From positions 126,501 to 190,500 of the forward strand of contig NZ_FNUZ01000002.1 of assembly GCF_900108225.1 (NCBI RefSeq): DNA of 64,000 nt. The letters are read 5' to 3'. The translations under genes were made by a program, and so were the position numbers. A model generated the notes under the pieces. It worked only from the letters and a program-made list of their open reading frames with translations, was not told the DNA's origin and searched no databases. Positions 46,605 to 53,954 of this stretch are shown here, piece by piece; position 1 is the first letter of the stretch, and every line of letters begins with the position of its first letter. The stretch is from Thalassococcus halodurans. Its GTDB lineage: Bacteria > Pseudomonadota > Alphaproteobacteria > Rhodobacterales > Rhodobacteraceae.

Positions 46605-48056
46605 ATGGCAAGGAGTTTCCTAACAGGTATTGGAGCGGGCTTGGTGACATCGGTCGCTGGCGCGGTGGGGCTTTCCTTGGTGCTGGGCGAACCGAACGCG
46701 ACGCCGCCTCAGGACATGATGCAGGAAACCGAAACGCCGGTTGTGCCGGTCGCGGAACCTGGTGCCGATGCGACAGTGCCTGCCGTGGAAACCGATATAC
46801 CCGAAGTGGCGGTCGTCGATCCTTCGCTGAATGCGCCGCAGCCTGATGCGGCTCCGATTGCGACGCCTGACGTGGCCGAGCCCGAAGTCCAGCAAGATGT
46901 CGGTCAGGGTGTCGCGTCGGAAACGGAAAACGCTGATGTCGCGCCTGCGCCATCCGAGGCGCCCACAATACCACAGACACCCTCGGCACCCGATGCAGCC
47001 ACCGCTGACGCTGCGCCAGAGCCTGTTGCCGAGCCGGAAAACTCACCTGCAACCGACGGAGCATCTCCGGAAATGGCGGATGCGCCAGAGGCCGGTTCGG
47101 CGGACATTGTGGCCCCTGAAACGGAAGTGGCGCCTGCGTCCAACGAAACAGCGGCGCTGCCAGCACCTGACGCGACAGCTGACGCACCCAGTATTGATAC
47201 CGAACCGCCTGCTCCGCCTGCAGAGGAACCCGAGATCGCAGCCATCGCGCCGCTTGATCCATCGGGTCCGGTGATCGGGAAACCGGCGGGTTCGCTGCTG
47301 GATCGTACAGACAGCGCGCGGTCAAGCCGCCTGCCAACCGTTGGCCAAACCGCTGATACAGCGGTTGTGGCACCTGCCTCGGTCCCGGTCGAAATGTTTG
47401 CCGCCGAGGTGGAAATTGACGAAACCCTGCCGCGCATGGCGATTTTGTTGATTGATGACGGGCAGGGGCCGCTTGGCCCCAACGCATTAGATTCATTTCC
47501 CTTTCCTGTGACTTTTGCAATCGATCCGGCAGCGCCCGACGCAAAAGAACGCATGGCGGCCTACCGCGAGAAAGGCTTTGAAGTCATGGCGCTGGTGTCC
47601 GCGCCCGAGGGGGCCACACCGCAGGATGTCGAAGTGACGCTAGAAGCCAACCTTGTCACGCTGCCCGAGGTCATCGGCGTGATGGAAGCGCCCAATGGTG
47701 GTCTTCAGACATCGCGTGCCGTGTCCGATCAGGTGGCGGAATATCTGCGTGCGTCCGGTCATGGGTTGGTACTGCAACCCAACGGTTTGAACACGGCGCA
47801 GGCCTTGGCTGAACGTCTGGGCGTTCCGTCCAATTCGGTCTTCCGCGACTTCGACGGTGACGGTCAGGACCCGCGCGTTCAGCGCCGTTTCCTTGATCAG
47901 GCGGCGTTCAAAGCACGTCAGGAAGGCGGGGTGATCATGATGGGTCGCCTGCAGGCCGATACGATCTCGGCGTTGTTGCTGTGGGGGCTACAGGATCGCG
48001 CGGGGCAGGTGGCCTTGGTTCCTGTCACCAAGGTGCTGAGCGAACGCGGGCTTTAA
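46605..48056 (+). CDS. Divergent polysaccharide deacetylase-family envelope protein
   Basis: 483 residues. The N-terminal anchor 'SFLTGIGAGLVTSVAGAVGLSLVLG' is followed by about 200 residues rich in Pro, Ala, Glu and Asp (~30-240), a long extended linker. The C-terminal ~220 residues form the divergent polysaccharide deacetylase fold (PF04748 type): 'RMAILLIDDGQGPLGPNALDSFPFPVTFAIDPAAPDAKERMAAYREKGFEVMALV', 'LPEVIGVMEAPNGGLQTSR', 'RQEGGVIMMGRLQADTISALLLWGL'. The usual metal-binding pattern is weak, so enzymatic activity is uncertain. It diverges from trpG, and its stop overlaps the convergent DUF1638 gene by 4 bases. Confidence 0.8.
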   Translation: MARSFLTGIGAGLVTSVAGAVGLSLVLGEPNATPPQDMMQETETPVVPVAEPGADATVPAVETDIPEVAVVDPSLNAPQPDAAPIATPDVAEPEVQQDVGQGVASETENADVAPAPSEAPTIPQTPSAPDAATADAAPEPVAEPENSPATDGASPEMADAPEAGSADIVAPETEVAPASNETAALPAPDATADAPSIDTEPPAPPAEEPEIAAIAPLDPSGPVIGKPAGSLLDRTDSARSSRLPTVGQTADTAVVAPASVPVEMFAAEVEIDETLPRMAILLIDDGQGPLGPNALDSFPFPVTFAIDPAAPDAKERMAAYREKGFEVMALVSAPEGATPQDVEVTLEANLVTLPEVIGVMEAPNGGLQTSRAVSDQVAEYLRASGHGLVLQPNGLNTAQALAERLGVPSNSVFRDFDGDGQDPRVQRRFLDQAAFKARQEGGVIMMGRLQADTISALLLWGLQDRAGQVALVPVTKVLSERGL

Positions 48057-48691
48057 GCCCAATCCGCCATTGTCCGTTCCAGATCGCCGTAGCCGGTGAA
48101 CCTGCGTTCAAAATCCAGCCCGAGCCGCGCGGCACAGTCCTGCGCCTTGGCGGTCAGCGCCGGATCGTCGATCTGCGCCTGATAGACCAGCTTGGTGTAA
48201 TGGGCGAAATACATGTCTCGCAGTTCAGGATGGCGGTCTAGGCCAAGAGGCTCCCAGACGAACGCATCGAATTGCCGCACCAGAAAATCGGTCAGGTAGA
48301 ATGCTGTGAATTCGTCCCGCGCGGCAAAGGCATCGTTTCCTTCGAAAAAGCTATAGCAATGGGGGCCAGCCACCATTTCGACGCCGAGGTCATCGCAGGC
48401 CGCTTGCAACAGACCGCCGGTGCCGCAGTCGGCGTAGACCACATAAATCCGGTCATATGAAGAACGGTTCTTTTCCACCGCAGCCTTCACCGCTGGCACA
48501 ATCTGATCTGGTGAGTTGTGAAGAATGGCAGGCAGGCAGGTCAGATCCAGATGATCCCAGCCATTTTTATCTTTCACATCAAGGATTTCGCGGGCCAAAG
48601 CGCCGCAAGCAATCAATAGGACAGATCCCGCCAGTTGAGCGGAAAATCCGTCGTCACGAAGTGTGGAATCGTCAGGGACGTGTGTCGTCAT
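48053..48691 (-). CDS. DUF1638-family protein of the corrinoid operon
   Basis: The 212-residue product shows 'VLLIACGALAREILDVKDKNGWDHLDLTCLPAILHNSPDQIVPAVKAAVE', 'DRIYVVYADCGTGGLLQAACDDLGVEMVAGPHCYSFFEG' and 'FTAFYLTDFLVRQFDAFVW', characteristic of DUF1638, a family of unproven function often found beside corrinoid methyltransferase genes. Conserved Cys residues in 'IACGAL', 'YADCGTG' and 'PHCYSF' hint at metal or thiol chemistry. It overlaps the 57-residue membrane-protein gene by 20 bases, and the corrinoid protein gene starts the operon. A role in methyl transfer, corrinoid handling or methyl-donor processing is inference from position. Confidence 0.78.
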   Translation of the reverse strand: MTTHVPDDSTLRDDGFSAQLAGSVLLIACGALAREILDVKDKNGWDHLDLTCLPAILHNSPDQIVPAVKAAVEKNRSSYDRIYVVYADCGTGGLLQAACDDLGVEMVAGPHCYSFFEGNDAFAARDEFTAFYLTDFLVRQFDAFVWEPLGLDRHPELRDMYFAHYTKLVYQAQIDDPALTAKAQDCAARLGLDFERRFTGYGDLERTMADWA

Positions 48692-48845
48692 GAGGGACGT
48701 GGCCCAGTCCCCAGCGGGCCAGGAGACCTAGGACCAGCAATACGGGAAGGACCGTGAATGCACCCAACGAATTGAACGCCCAGACCGTAATCGCGGCGGC
48801 ACAGAGAACGCTGAAGATCAACAGTGTGAAAGATGTGACAGGCAT
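48672..48845 (-). CDS. Small two-helix membrane protein of the corrinoid operon
   Basis: The 57-residue product starts at ATG 48845 behind a good ribosome-binding site (AGGGAGAG, six bases). It has two hydrophobic stretches: 'FTLLIFSVLCAAAITVWAF' (residues 6-24) and 'AFTVLPVLLVLGLLARWGLG' (29-48), then a polar end 'HVPHDDTRP'. Its last 20 bases overlap the start of the DUF1638 gene in another frame, which suggests translational coupling. It lies 95 bases after the corrinoid protein gene. No family is recognised; it could anchor its partners at the membrane, but that is a guess. Confidence 0.65.
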   Translation of the reverse strand: MPVTSFTLLIFSVLCAAAITVWAFNSLGAFTVLPVLLVLGLLARWGLGHVPHDDTRP

Positions 48846-48940
48846 CCGACTCTCCCTTACAGCCTTAATATGGGCGTTCGAACGCGAAAGAAAAGGACTT
48901 TCGCGCTCTTACCCATACTATCGGCTGCTTTTGGCAAAGA

Positions 48941-49645
48941 TTAACCGGAGGCCCGCTGATTATGGCGGCGTGCGACCATTTCTTTGGCTTTTTCAACAGC
49001 AACAGCTGCGTCACGGCAGTAGGCGTCTGCGCCAATGGCCTTGCCAAATTCTTCGTTCAGCGGTGCGCCACCGACCAGAACGATATAGTCGTCACGGATG
49101 CCCTGTTCCTTCATCTCGTCGATGACGGTTTTCATGTAGGGCATGGTGGTTGTCAGCAGGGCGGACATACCAAGGATATCGGCGTCAAATTCTTTGGCCG
49201 CGTCGATAAAGTTTTCGACAGGGTTGTTGATGCCGATGTTCATGACTTCAAAGCCTGCGCCTTCCATCATCATGGTCACAAGGTTCTGACCGATGTCGTG
49301 GATGTCGCCTTTAACCGTGCCGATCACCATCCGGCCCACAGTTTCTGCACCGGTTTCCGCCAGAAGCGGTTTCAGGATGGCCATGCCGCCCTTCATAGCG
49401 TTCGCAGCCAGCAGAACTTCGGGAACGAACAGGATGCCGTCACGGAAGTCACGACCAACGATGGTCATGCCGCCGACGAGAGCTTCGGTCAGAACGCGAT
49501 AGGGGGCCCATCCGCGTTCCAGCAGGATGTTCACACCTTCGCAAACCTCGTCCCGCAGACCGTCGTACAGGTCGTCCATCATTTGGGAGACAAGTTCTTC
49601 ATCGTCGAGTTCGGACAGGATCAGTTCGTCTTCTTCTTCCGACAT
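48941..49645 (-). CDS. Corrinoid (B12-binding) methyl carrier protein of the split methionine synthase
   Basis: 234 residues. A helical cap (about 15-100: 'DGLRDEVCEGVNILLERGWAPYRVLTEALVGGMTIVGRDF...VPEVLLAANAMKGGMAILKPLL') shields the cofactor. The Rossmann B12 domain has the signature Asp114-x-His116-x-x-Gly119 ('GDIHDIGQNL', His116 is the cobalt ligand), 'ILGMSALLTTT' and 'IVLVGGAPLNEEFG'. It shuttles methyl groups between the methyl-THF enzyme (3.1 kb) and the homocysteine enzyme (50.9 kb). Odd: 15 of the first 33 residues are Asp or Glu, an acidic tail opposite in charge to the Arg tails of its three partner enzymes. An inverted repeat lies 29 bases upstream of the start. Trimethylamine-type carriers are similar, so other methyl donors are possible. 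Confidence 0.92.
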   Translation of the reverse strand: MSEEEDELILSELDDEELVSQMMDDLYDGLRDEVCEGVNILLERGWAPYRVLTEALVGGMTIVGRDFRDGILFVPEVLLAANAMKGGMAILKPLLAETGAETVGRMVIGTVKGDIHDIGQNLVTMMMEGAGFEVMNIGINNPVENFIDAAKEFDADILGMSALLTTTMPYMKTVIDEMKEQGIRDDYIVLVGGAPLNEEFGKAIGADAYCRDAAVAVEKAKEMVARRHNQRASG

Positions 49646-49673
49646 GGGTTGGGTCCTTTCAGAAAGGTTCAGC

Positions 49674-49690
49674 GCTTATGCCTGATAAGC
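49674..49690. promoter_or_regulatory. Inverted repeat upstream of the corrinoid protein gene
   Basis: GCTTAT-GCCTG-ATAAGC, 6-bp arms and 5-base spacer, lies 29 bases before the start codon. It may be an operator, but I did not find the same sequence ahead of the other methionine-synthase genes. Confidence 0.35.
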
Positions 49691-49828
49691 AGCTATGTGG
49701 CTATTTTGTAAAAAGAACTGGGCTTTTTGCGACATTTGCGATGCGGACTGCGACCAAGCGTATTCTTGACCACAGTTTCGCGACCGGTTGTGATTGCGAG
49801 TGTTCCGCTTTTGTTCTAATTTGTCGCG

Positions 49829-50914
49829 ATGACGCGCCATCAGAACAGCATTGCAAGCGAAGCCCTTAAGGGCAGGGCCGCGACCAGCCGTGACAGCGGC
49901 CGGTTTGAGCGGTTTACGCGGGCTGATTTCAGCGATGGCTGGGACATCGCCGAAGACGTTATTGTCGAACGGACAACTGTTTCGGACGAGGTTCCACGCA
50001 AGGCGATCAACTACGTGCGGTCGCCTGATTTGCCCTTTGATCGCAGCATCAACGTCTATCGCGGTTGCGAACACGGATGCATCTACTGCTTTGCCCGTCC
50101 GACGCACGCGTATTTGGGCCTGTCGCCGGGGCTGGACTTCGAAACGCGTCTGATTGCTCGACCGGGGATCGCGCAGGTGTTGGAGCGCGAGTTGCGGGCG
50201 CGCAAATACAGCGTCGCCACGATGGCCATGGGCACGAATACCGATCCCTACCAGCCTGTCGAAAAAGACCGCCAGATTACCCGCGATGTCCTGAAAGTTC
50301 TGCAGGCTTTCAATCATCCGGTAGGTATTGTGACCAAGGGAACCCTTATTGAGCGTGACATTGATATCTTGTCGAAGATGGCGGCGGAACGCCTTGTTCG
50401 TGTTGGTATTTCTGTCACCACGCTGGATCCGCGCTTGTCCCGAAAGATGGAGCCGCGCGCCCCTGCGCCCGCACGCCGTCTGGAAACCATACGCCGTTTG
50501 ACACGCGCCGGTATTCCCGTGCGCGTCATGGCGTCGCCCATTGTGCCCGCGCTGACCGACCCCGAGCTTGAGGCCATTCTCGAGGCCGCCAAAGACGCCG
50601 GAGCGGACGCCGCCAGCTACATCATGCTGCGCCTTCCGCTTGAGGTGTCGCCGCTGTGGCAGGACTGGCTGGATACCCATTATCCCAATCGCGCCACCCG
50701 CGTGATGGGGCTGTTGCGCGACATGCACGGCGGCAAGGATTACGAGGCCGCCTGGGGCAAACGCATGCGCGGCGAAGGCAGTTATGCCGATCTGATCGCC
50801 CAGCGGTTCGCCCTTGCGACCAAACGCCTTGGACTGGCTGTCAAAACGCCACCGCTGCGAACAGACCTGTTCCGCCCGCCGGCGAGGGCAGGGGACCAGT
50901 TGTCTTTGTTCTGA
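49829..50914 (+). CDS. PA0069-family radical SAM protein
   Basis: 361 residues. The radical SAM cluster motif is 'VYRGCEHGCIYCFARPTHAYLGLSPGLDFE' (Cys-x3-Cys-x2-Cys). Following blocks are typical of the PA0069/Rv2578c group: 'MAMGTNTDPYQPVEKDRQITRDVLKVL', 'GIVTKGTLIERDIDIL', 'RVGISVTTLDPRLSRKMEPRAPAPARRLETI', 'GIPVRVMASPIVPALTD'. A relation to spore photoproduct lyase has been suggested for this group, but the substrate is unknown. It lies between the corrinoid protein (divergent) and homocysteine methyltransferase (convergent). Confidence 0.85.
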   Translation: MTRHQNSIASEALKGRAATSRDSGRFERFTRADFSDGWDIAEDVIVERTTVSDEVPRKAINYVRSPDLPFDRSINVYRGCEHGCIYCFARPTHAYLGLSPGLDFETRLIARPGIAQVLERELRARKYSVATMAMGTNTDPYQPVEKDRQITRDVLKVLQAFNHPVGIVTKGTLIERDIDILSKMAAERLVRVGISVTTLDPRLSRKMEPRAPAPARRLETIRRLTRAGIPVRVMASPIVPALTDPELEAILEAAKDAGADAASYIMLRLPLEVSPLWQDWLDTHYPNRATRVMGLLRDMHGGKDYEAAWGKRMRGEGSYADLIAQRFALATKRLGLAVKTPPLRTDLFRPPARAGDQLSLF

Positions 50915-50940
50915 TACGGTGACGTTCATTCCAGTGGGCC

Positions 50941-51957
50941 TTAGCCGCGACGGCGACGGTTGCGTTCGCGCTTGGGTGCGCCACCGTCATCTTCGGTGCC
51001 GTCGTTATCGGATGAAAACGGACCGATCTTGGTCGCGATTTCTTCCAGTGTCGGGCGGTCACCACGGGGCGTGTTTTCCAGCGCCTCGCGCATCGCGCGC
51101 AGGTGTTCCGGCATGGTGCCACAGCAGCCGCCAATGATGGTCGCGCCAGCATCACGCGCCATGACGGCGTATTCGCCCATCAGTTCCGGCGTGCCGTCAT
51201 AGTGGATGTGGCCTTCGACATATTTGGGGATGCCTGCGTTGCCCTTGGCAATGATGGGAAGTTCAGGCGCCTGCGCGGAAAAGCCCATAACAGAGCGCAG
51301 CAGGTCGGACGCGCCGGTGCCGCAGTTCGCGCCGAATGCCAGCGGACGGTTTTCGATGCTTTGTGCCAGTTCGACCATGCCAGCCGATGTCAGACCCATC
51401 ATTGTGCGGCCTGCGGTGTCAAAGCTCATGGTGCCACACCACGGCATATCTGCCAGTTTGAACGCCTCGGCAGCGGCGCGGAATTCTTCGGGCGCAGAAA
51501 TGGTTTCCAGCCACAACACATCAGCGCCGCCTTCTTTCAGACCTTCGGCCTGTTCGTGGAACATCTCGACCGCGTCAGCGTGGGACAACGTGCCAACGGG
51601 CAACATGATATCGCCTGTCGGGCCAACGGAACCGGCAACAACGATCTTGCGGCCCGCTTTATCAGCAAGGTTACGACCCAGTTCAGCGGCGGCTTTGTTC
51701 AGCTCGCGCACGCGGTCCTGACCGTTGTGCAGTTTCAAACGCGATGCGTTGCCGCCAAATGAATTCGTCAGAAAGATATCGCTGCCCGCATCAATTGCGA
51801 ATTGATACAGTTTTTCGATGCGATCGGGGTGATCCACGTTCCAGAACTCGGGGGCGTCGCCCGATGTCAGGCCCATGTTGAACAGGTTGGTGCCCGTAGC
51901 ACCATCCGCCATCAGCCAGTCTCTTTCGGCCAGCAACTCGGCAAGCGCGTTTGTCAT
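50941..51957 (-). CDS. bmt: Zinc homocysteine S-methyltransferase (homocysteine part of split methionine synthase)
   Basis: A 338-residue TIM barrel that should transfer methyl from methyl-corrinoid to homocysteine, giving methionine. Zinc ligands are Cys212 ('FGANCGTGASD') and Cys278-Cys279 ('IIGGCCGTMPEH'); the N-terminus 'LMADGATGTNLFNMGL' is the MetH/BHMT pattern. Pipelines often call such genes betaine-homocysteine methyltransferase (bmt), but in this setting the donor is probably the separate corrinoid protein. The C-terminus is acidic-polar then 'KRERNRRRRG', the third Arg/Gly tail of this system. It is a single-gene transcript divergent from purC. Confidence 0.87.
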   Translation of the reverse strand: MTNALAELLAERDWLMADGATGTNLFNMGLTSGDAPEFWNVDHPDRIEKLYQFAIDAGSDIFLTNSFGGNASRLKLHNGQDRVRELNKAAAELGRNLADKAGRKIVVAGSVGPTGDIMLPVGTLSHADAVEMFHEQAEGLKEGGADVLWLETISAPEEFRAAAEAFKLADMPWCGTMSFDTAGRTMMGLTSAGMVELAQSIENRPLAFGANCGTGASDLLRSVMGFSAQAPELPIIAKGNAGIPKYVEGHIHYDGTPELMGEYAVMARDAGATIIGGCCGTMPEHLRAMREALENTPRGDRPTLEEIATKIGPFSSDNDGTEDDGGAPKRERNRRRRG

Positions 51958-52183
51958 TGTCTTCTCCGGAGGGTTAACTTTGCATGCAGCGCCTCTTTGT
52001 CACGATGCCTTCCGTGAAGCAAATTCATAATCTTCAAGATGATGATGAAGGCGTTTTGCAATGAATCCGCCAAGCTTTGTACGATCTGTCCGGTTAGTGC
52101 GCTTGCGGCAACGTCAGCGTTGCACTAAGAGGGCGCCAAAGACGGACTCAGCCCGCTCTGTTCTATATGAAAGGCCCGCGCCC

Positions 52184-52945
52184 ATGGCTCGCCGTAAAAA
52201 GATCTACGAAGGTAAAGCAAAAATTCTGTACGAAGGTCCGGAACCGGGCACGATTGTGCAGTACTTCAAGGATGACGCGACCGCCTTTAACGCCGAGAAG
52301 AAGGACGTGATCGAAGGGAAGGGCGTGTTGAACAACCGCCTGTCCGAATTCTTCATGACCGGCCTGAACAATATCGGCGTGCCGACACACTTCCTCAAGC
52401 GTCTGAACATGCGTGAACAGCTGGTCCGTTCGTGCGAGATTATTCCGCTGGAAATCATCGTACGCAACTTTGCCGCCGGTTCGCTGTCCAAGCGTCTGGG
52501 AATCGACGAAGGCACACCGCTGCCGCGTCCGATTGTCGAGTACTGCTACAAAGACGACAAACTGGGCGATCCGCTGGTCACCGAAGAACACATCGCGGCC
52601 TTCGGCTGGGCAAGCCAGCAGGACATGGAAGACATCCTGAGCCTTGCGTTGCGCGTCAACGACTTCATGTCGGGCGTGATGATGGCTGTTGGTATCCGTC
52701 TGGTGGATTTCAAAATCGAAATCGGCCGCGTCTATGACGGCGATTTCCAGCGTCTTGTTGTTGCTGACGAAATCAGCCCCGACAGCTGCCGTCTCTGGGA
52801 TCTGGAAACAGGCCAGAAGCTGGACAAAGACGTGTTCCGCCGTGATCTGGGCAACCTGACAGACGCTTATGCTGAAGTCGCGCGTCGCCTTGGCGTGATG
52901 CCCAAGAACTCGCAGCCGATCACCAAGCCGACGCTGATTAACTAA
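52184..52945 (+). CDS. purC: SAICAR synthase (phosphoribosylaminoimidazole-succinocarboxamide synthase)
   Basis: 253 residues from ATG 52184 ('[31 protein letters not shown]'); earlier codons in the frame show no similarity. It joins CAIR and aspartate with ATP. Conserved: '[14 protein letters not shown]', '[27 protein letters not shown]' (ATP/substrate strand), '[34 protein letters not shown]'. First of a purC-purS-purQ run, with 45 bases to purS. purL, which usually follows, is absent here. Confidence 0.97.
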   Translation: MARRKKIYEGKAKILYEGPEPGTIVQYFKDDATAFNAEKKDVIEGKGVLNNRLSEFFMTGLNNIGVPTHFLKRLNMREQLVRSCEIIPLEIIVRNFAAGSLSKRLGIDEGTPLPRPIVEYCYKDDKLGDPLVTEEHIAAFGWASQQDMEDILSLALRVNDFMSGVMMAVGIRLVDFKIEIGRVYDGDFQRLVVADEISPDSCRLWDLETGQKLDKDVFRRDLGNLTDAYAEVARRLGVMPKNSQPITKPTLIN

Positions 52946-52990
52946 TCTACTACGACCACGGGCCTCGGCCCGACCGACCGGAGAATACAG

Positions 52991-53221
52991 ATGAAAGCAC
53001 GTGTCCATGTCATGCTGAAAGACGGGGTTCTTGATCCGCAGGGCGAAGCTGTGCGCCACGCCCTTGGTGGCCTTGGTTTCGGCGGCGTGTCCGGCGTGCG
53101 TCAGGGCAAAGTGATCGAGCTGGATCTGGCCGACGACGCGACAGAAGACACCGTCAAAGAGATGTGTGAAAAGCTTCTGGCGAACACCGTCATCGAAACT
53201 TACCAGATCGAATTCGTCTAA
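52991..53221 (+). CDS. purS: FGAM synthase subunit PurS
   Basis: A 76-residue small subunit ('[46 protein letters not shown]') that bridges PurL and PurQ in the three-part formylglycinamidine ribonucleotide synthase. Length and sequence are standard. It is preceded by CGGAG and followed by purQ after 28 bases. Confidence 0.96.
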   Translation: MKARVHVMLKDGVLDPQGEAVRHALGGLGFGGVSGVRQGKVIELDLADDATEDTVKEMCEKLLANTVIETYQIEFV

Positions 53222-53249
53222 GACGTCTAACGCCGAAGGAGCCGGTGCC

Positions 53250-53918
53250 ATGAAAGCAGCTGTTGTCGTCTTTCCGGGGTCGAACTGCGACCGTGATCTT
53301 GCTGTTGCGTTCCGCAATGCAGGGCTGGATGTGGAAATGGTCTGGCACAAGGACACCGCGCTGCCGGCAGGTGTCGATATCGTCGGCATTCCGGGCGGTT
53401 TTTCCTTTGGCGACTACCTGCGCTGTGGCGCCATCGCGGCCAATTCGCCCATCTGCAACGAAGTTAAGGCCCACGCAGACCGCGGCGGCTTTGTCTTTGG
53501 CGTCTGCAACGGCTTTCAGGTGCTGACCGAAACGGGTCTTCTGCCGGGTGCGCTTCTGCGCAATGCAGGTTTGAAATACATCTGCCGCACGGTTCCGCTG
53601 CAGGTCGAAACGACTGACAGCGTTTTCACCCAAGCCTATGAAAAAGGCGAACAAATCAACATCCCGATTGCGCACCACGACGGCAACTATATCGCCGACG
53701 ATGAAACGCTGGCGATGCTGAAGGGCGAGGATCGTGTGGCGTTCACATACCGCGAGAACCCCAACGGGTCTGTCGCGGATATCGCAGGCATCCTGTCTGC
53801 CAACCGCCGCGTTCTTGGGATGATGCCGCATCCCGAGCGGGCCGCGGAATCTGAGCATGGAAACGCCGACGGTCAGCGTGTTTTCGCCCAACTGACCGAA
53901 ACGCTGGCCAGCGCGTGA
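53250..53918 (+). CDS. purQ: FGAM synthase glutaminase subunit PurQ
   Basis: A 222-residue class I amidotransferase supplying ammonia to PurL. Opening strand '[32 protein letters not shown]', oxyanion region '[22 protein letters not shown]', nucleophile Cys in '[23 protein letters not shown]' and '[12 protein letters not shown]' with the catalytic His and Glu. ATG 53250 is preceded by AAGGAG. Only 36 bases separate its stop from dctB. Confidence 0.97.
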   Translation: MKAAVVVFPGSNCDRDLAVAFRNAGLDVEMVWHKDTALPAGVDIVGIPGGFSFGDYLRCGAIAANSPICNEVKAHADRGGFVFGVCNGFQVLTETGLLPGALLRNAGLKYICRTVPLQVETTDSVFTQAYEKGEQINIPIAHHDGNYIADDETLAMLKGEDRVAFTYRENPNGSVADIAGILSANRRVLGMMPHPERAAESEHGNADGQRVFAQLTETLASA

Positions 53919-53954
53919 CTTGAGACGTCGCTCGCCCATGCGTATCTTGTGTGA

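Noticed and set aside
46459-47544. 361-codon minus-strand frame opposite the polysaccharide deacetylase gene
   Set aside because: It arises from the Pro/Ala/Glu-rich linker read backwards (Arg/Pro/Gln-rich product) and overlaps trpG's upstream region without a ribosome-binding site.
49646-49828. Cobalamin or SAM/SAH riboswitch ahead of the corrinoid protein gene (also checked before 51957 and before 6097)
   Set aside because: I could not find the conserved cores of these riboswitches by eye, and the leaders are short. Only simple inverted repeats are present.
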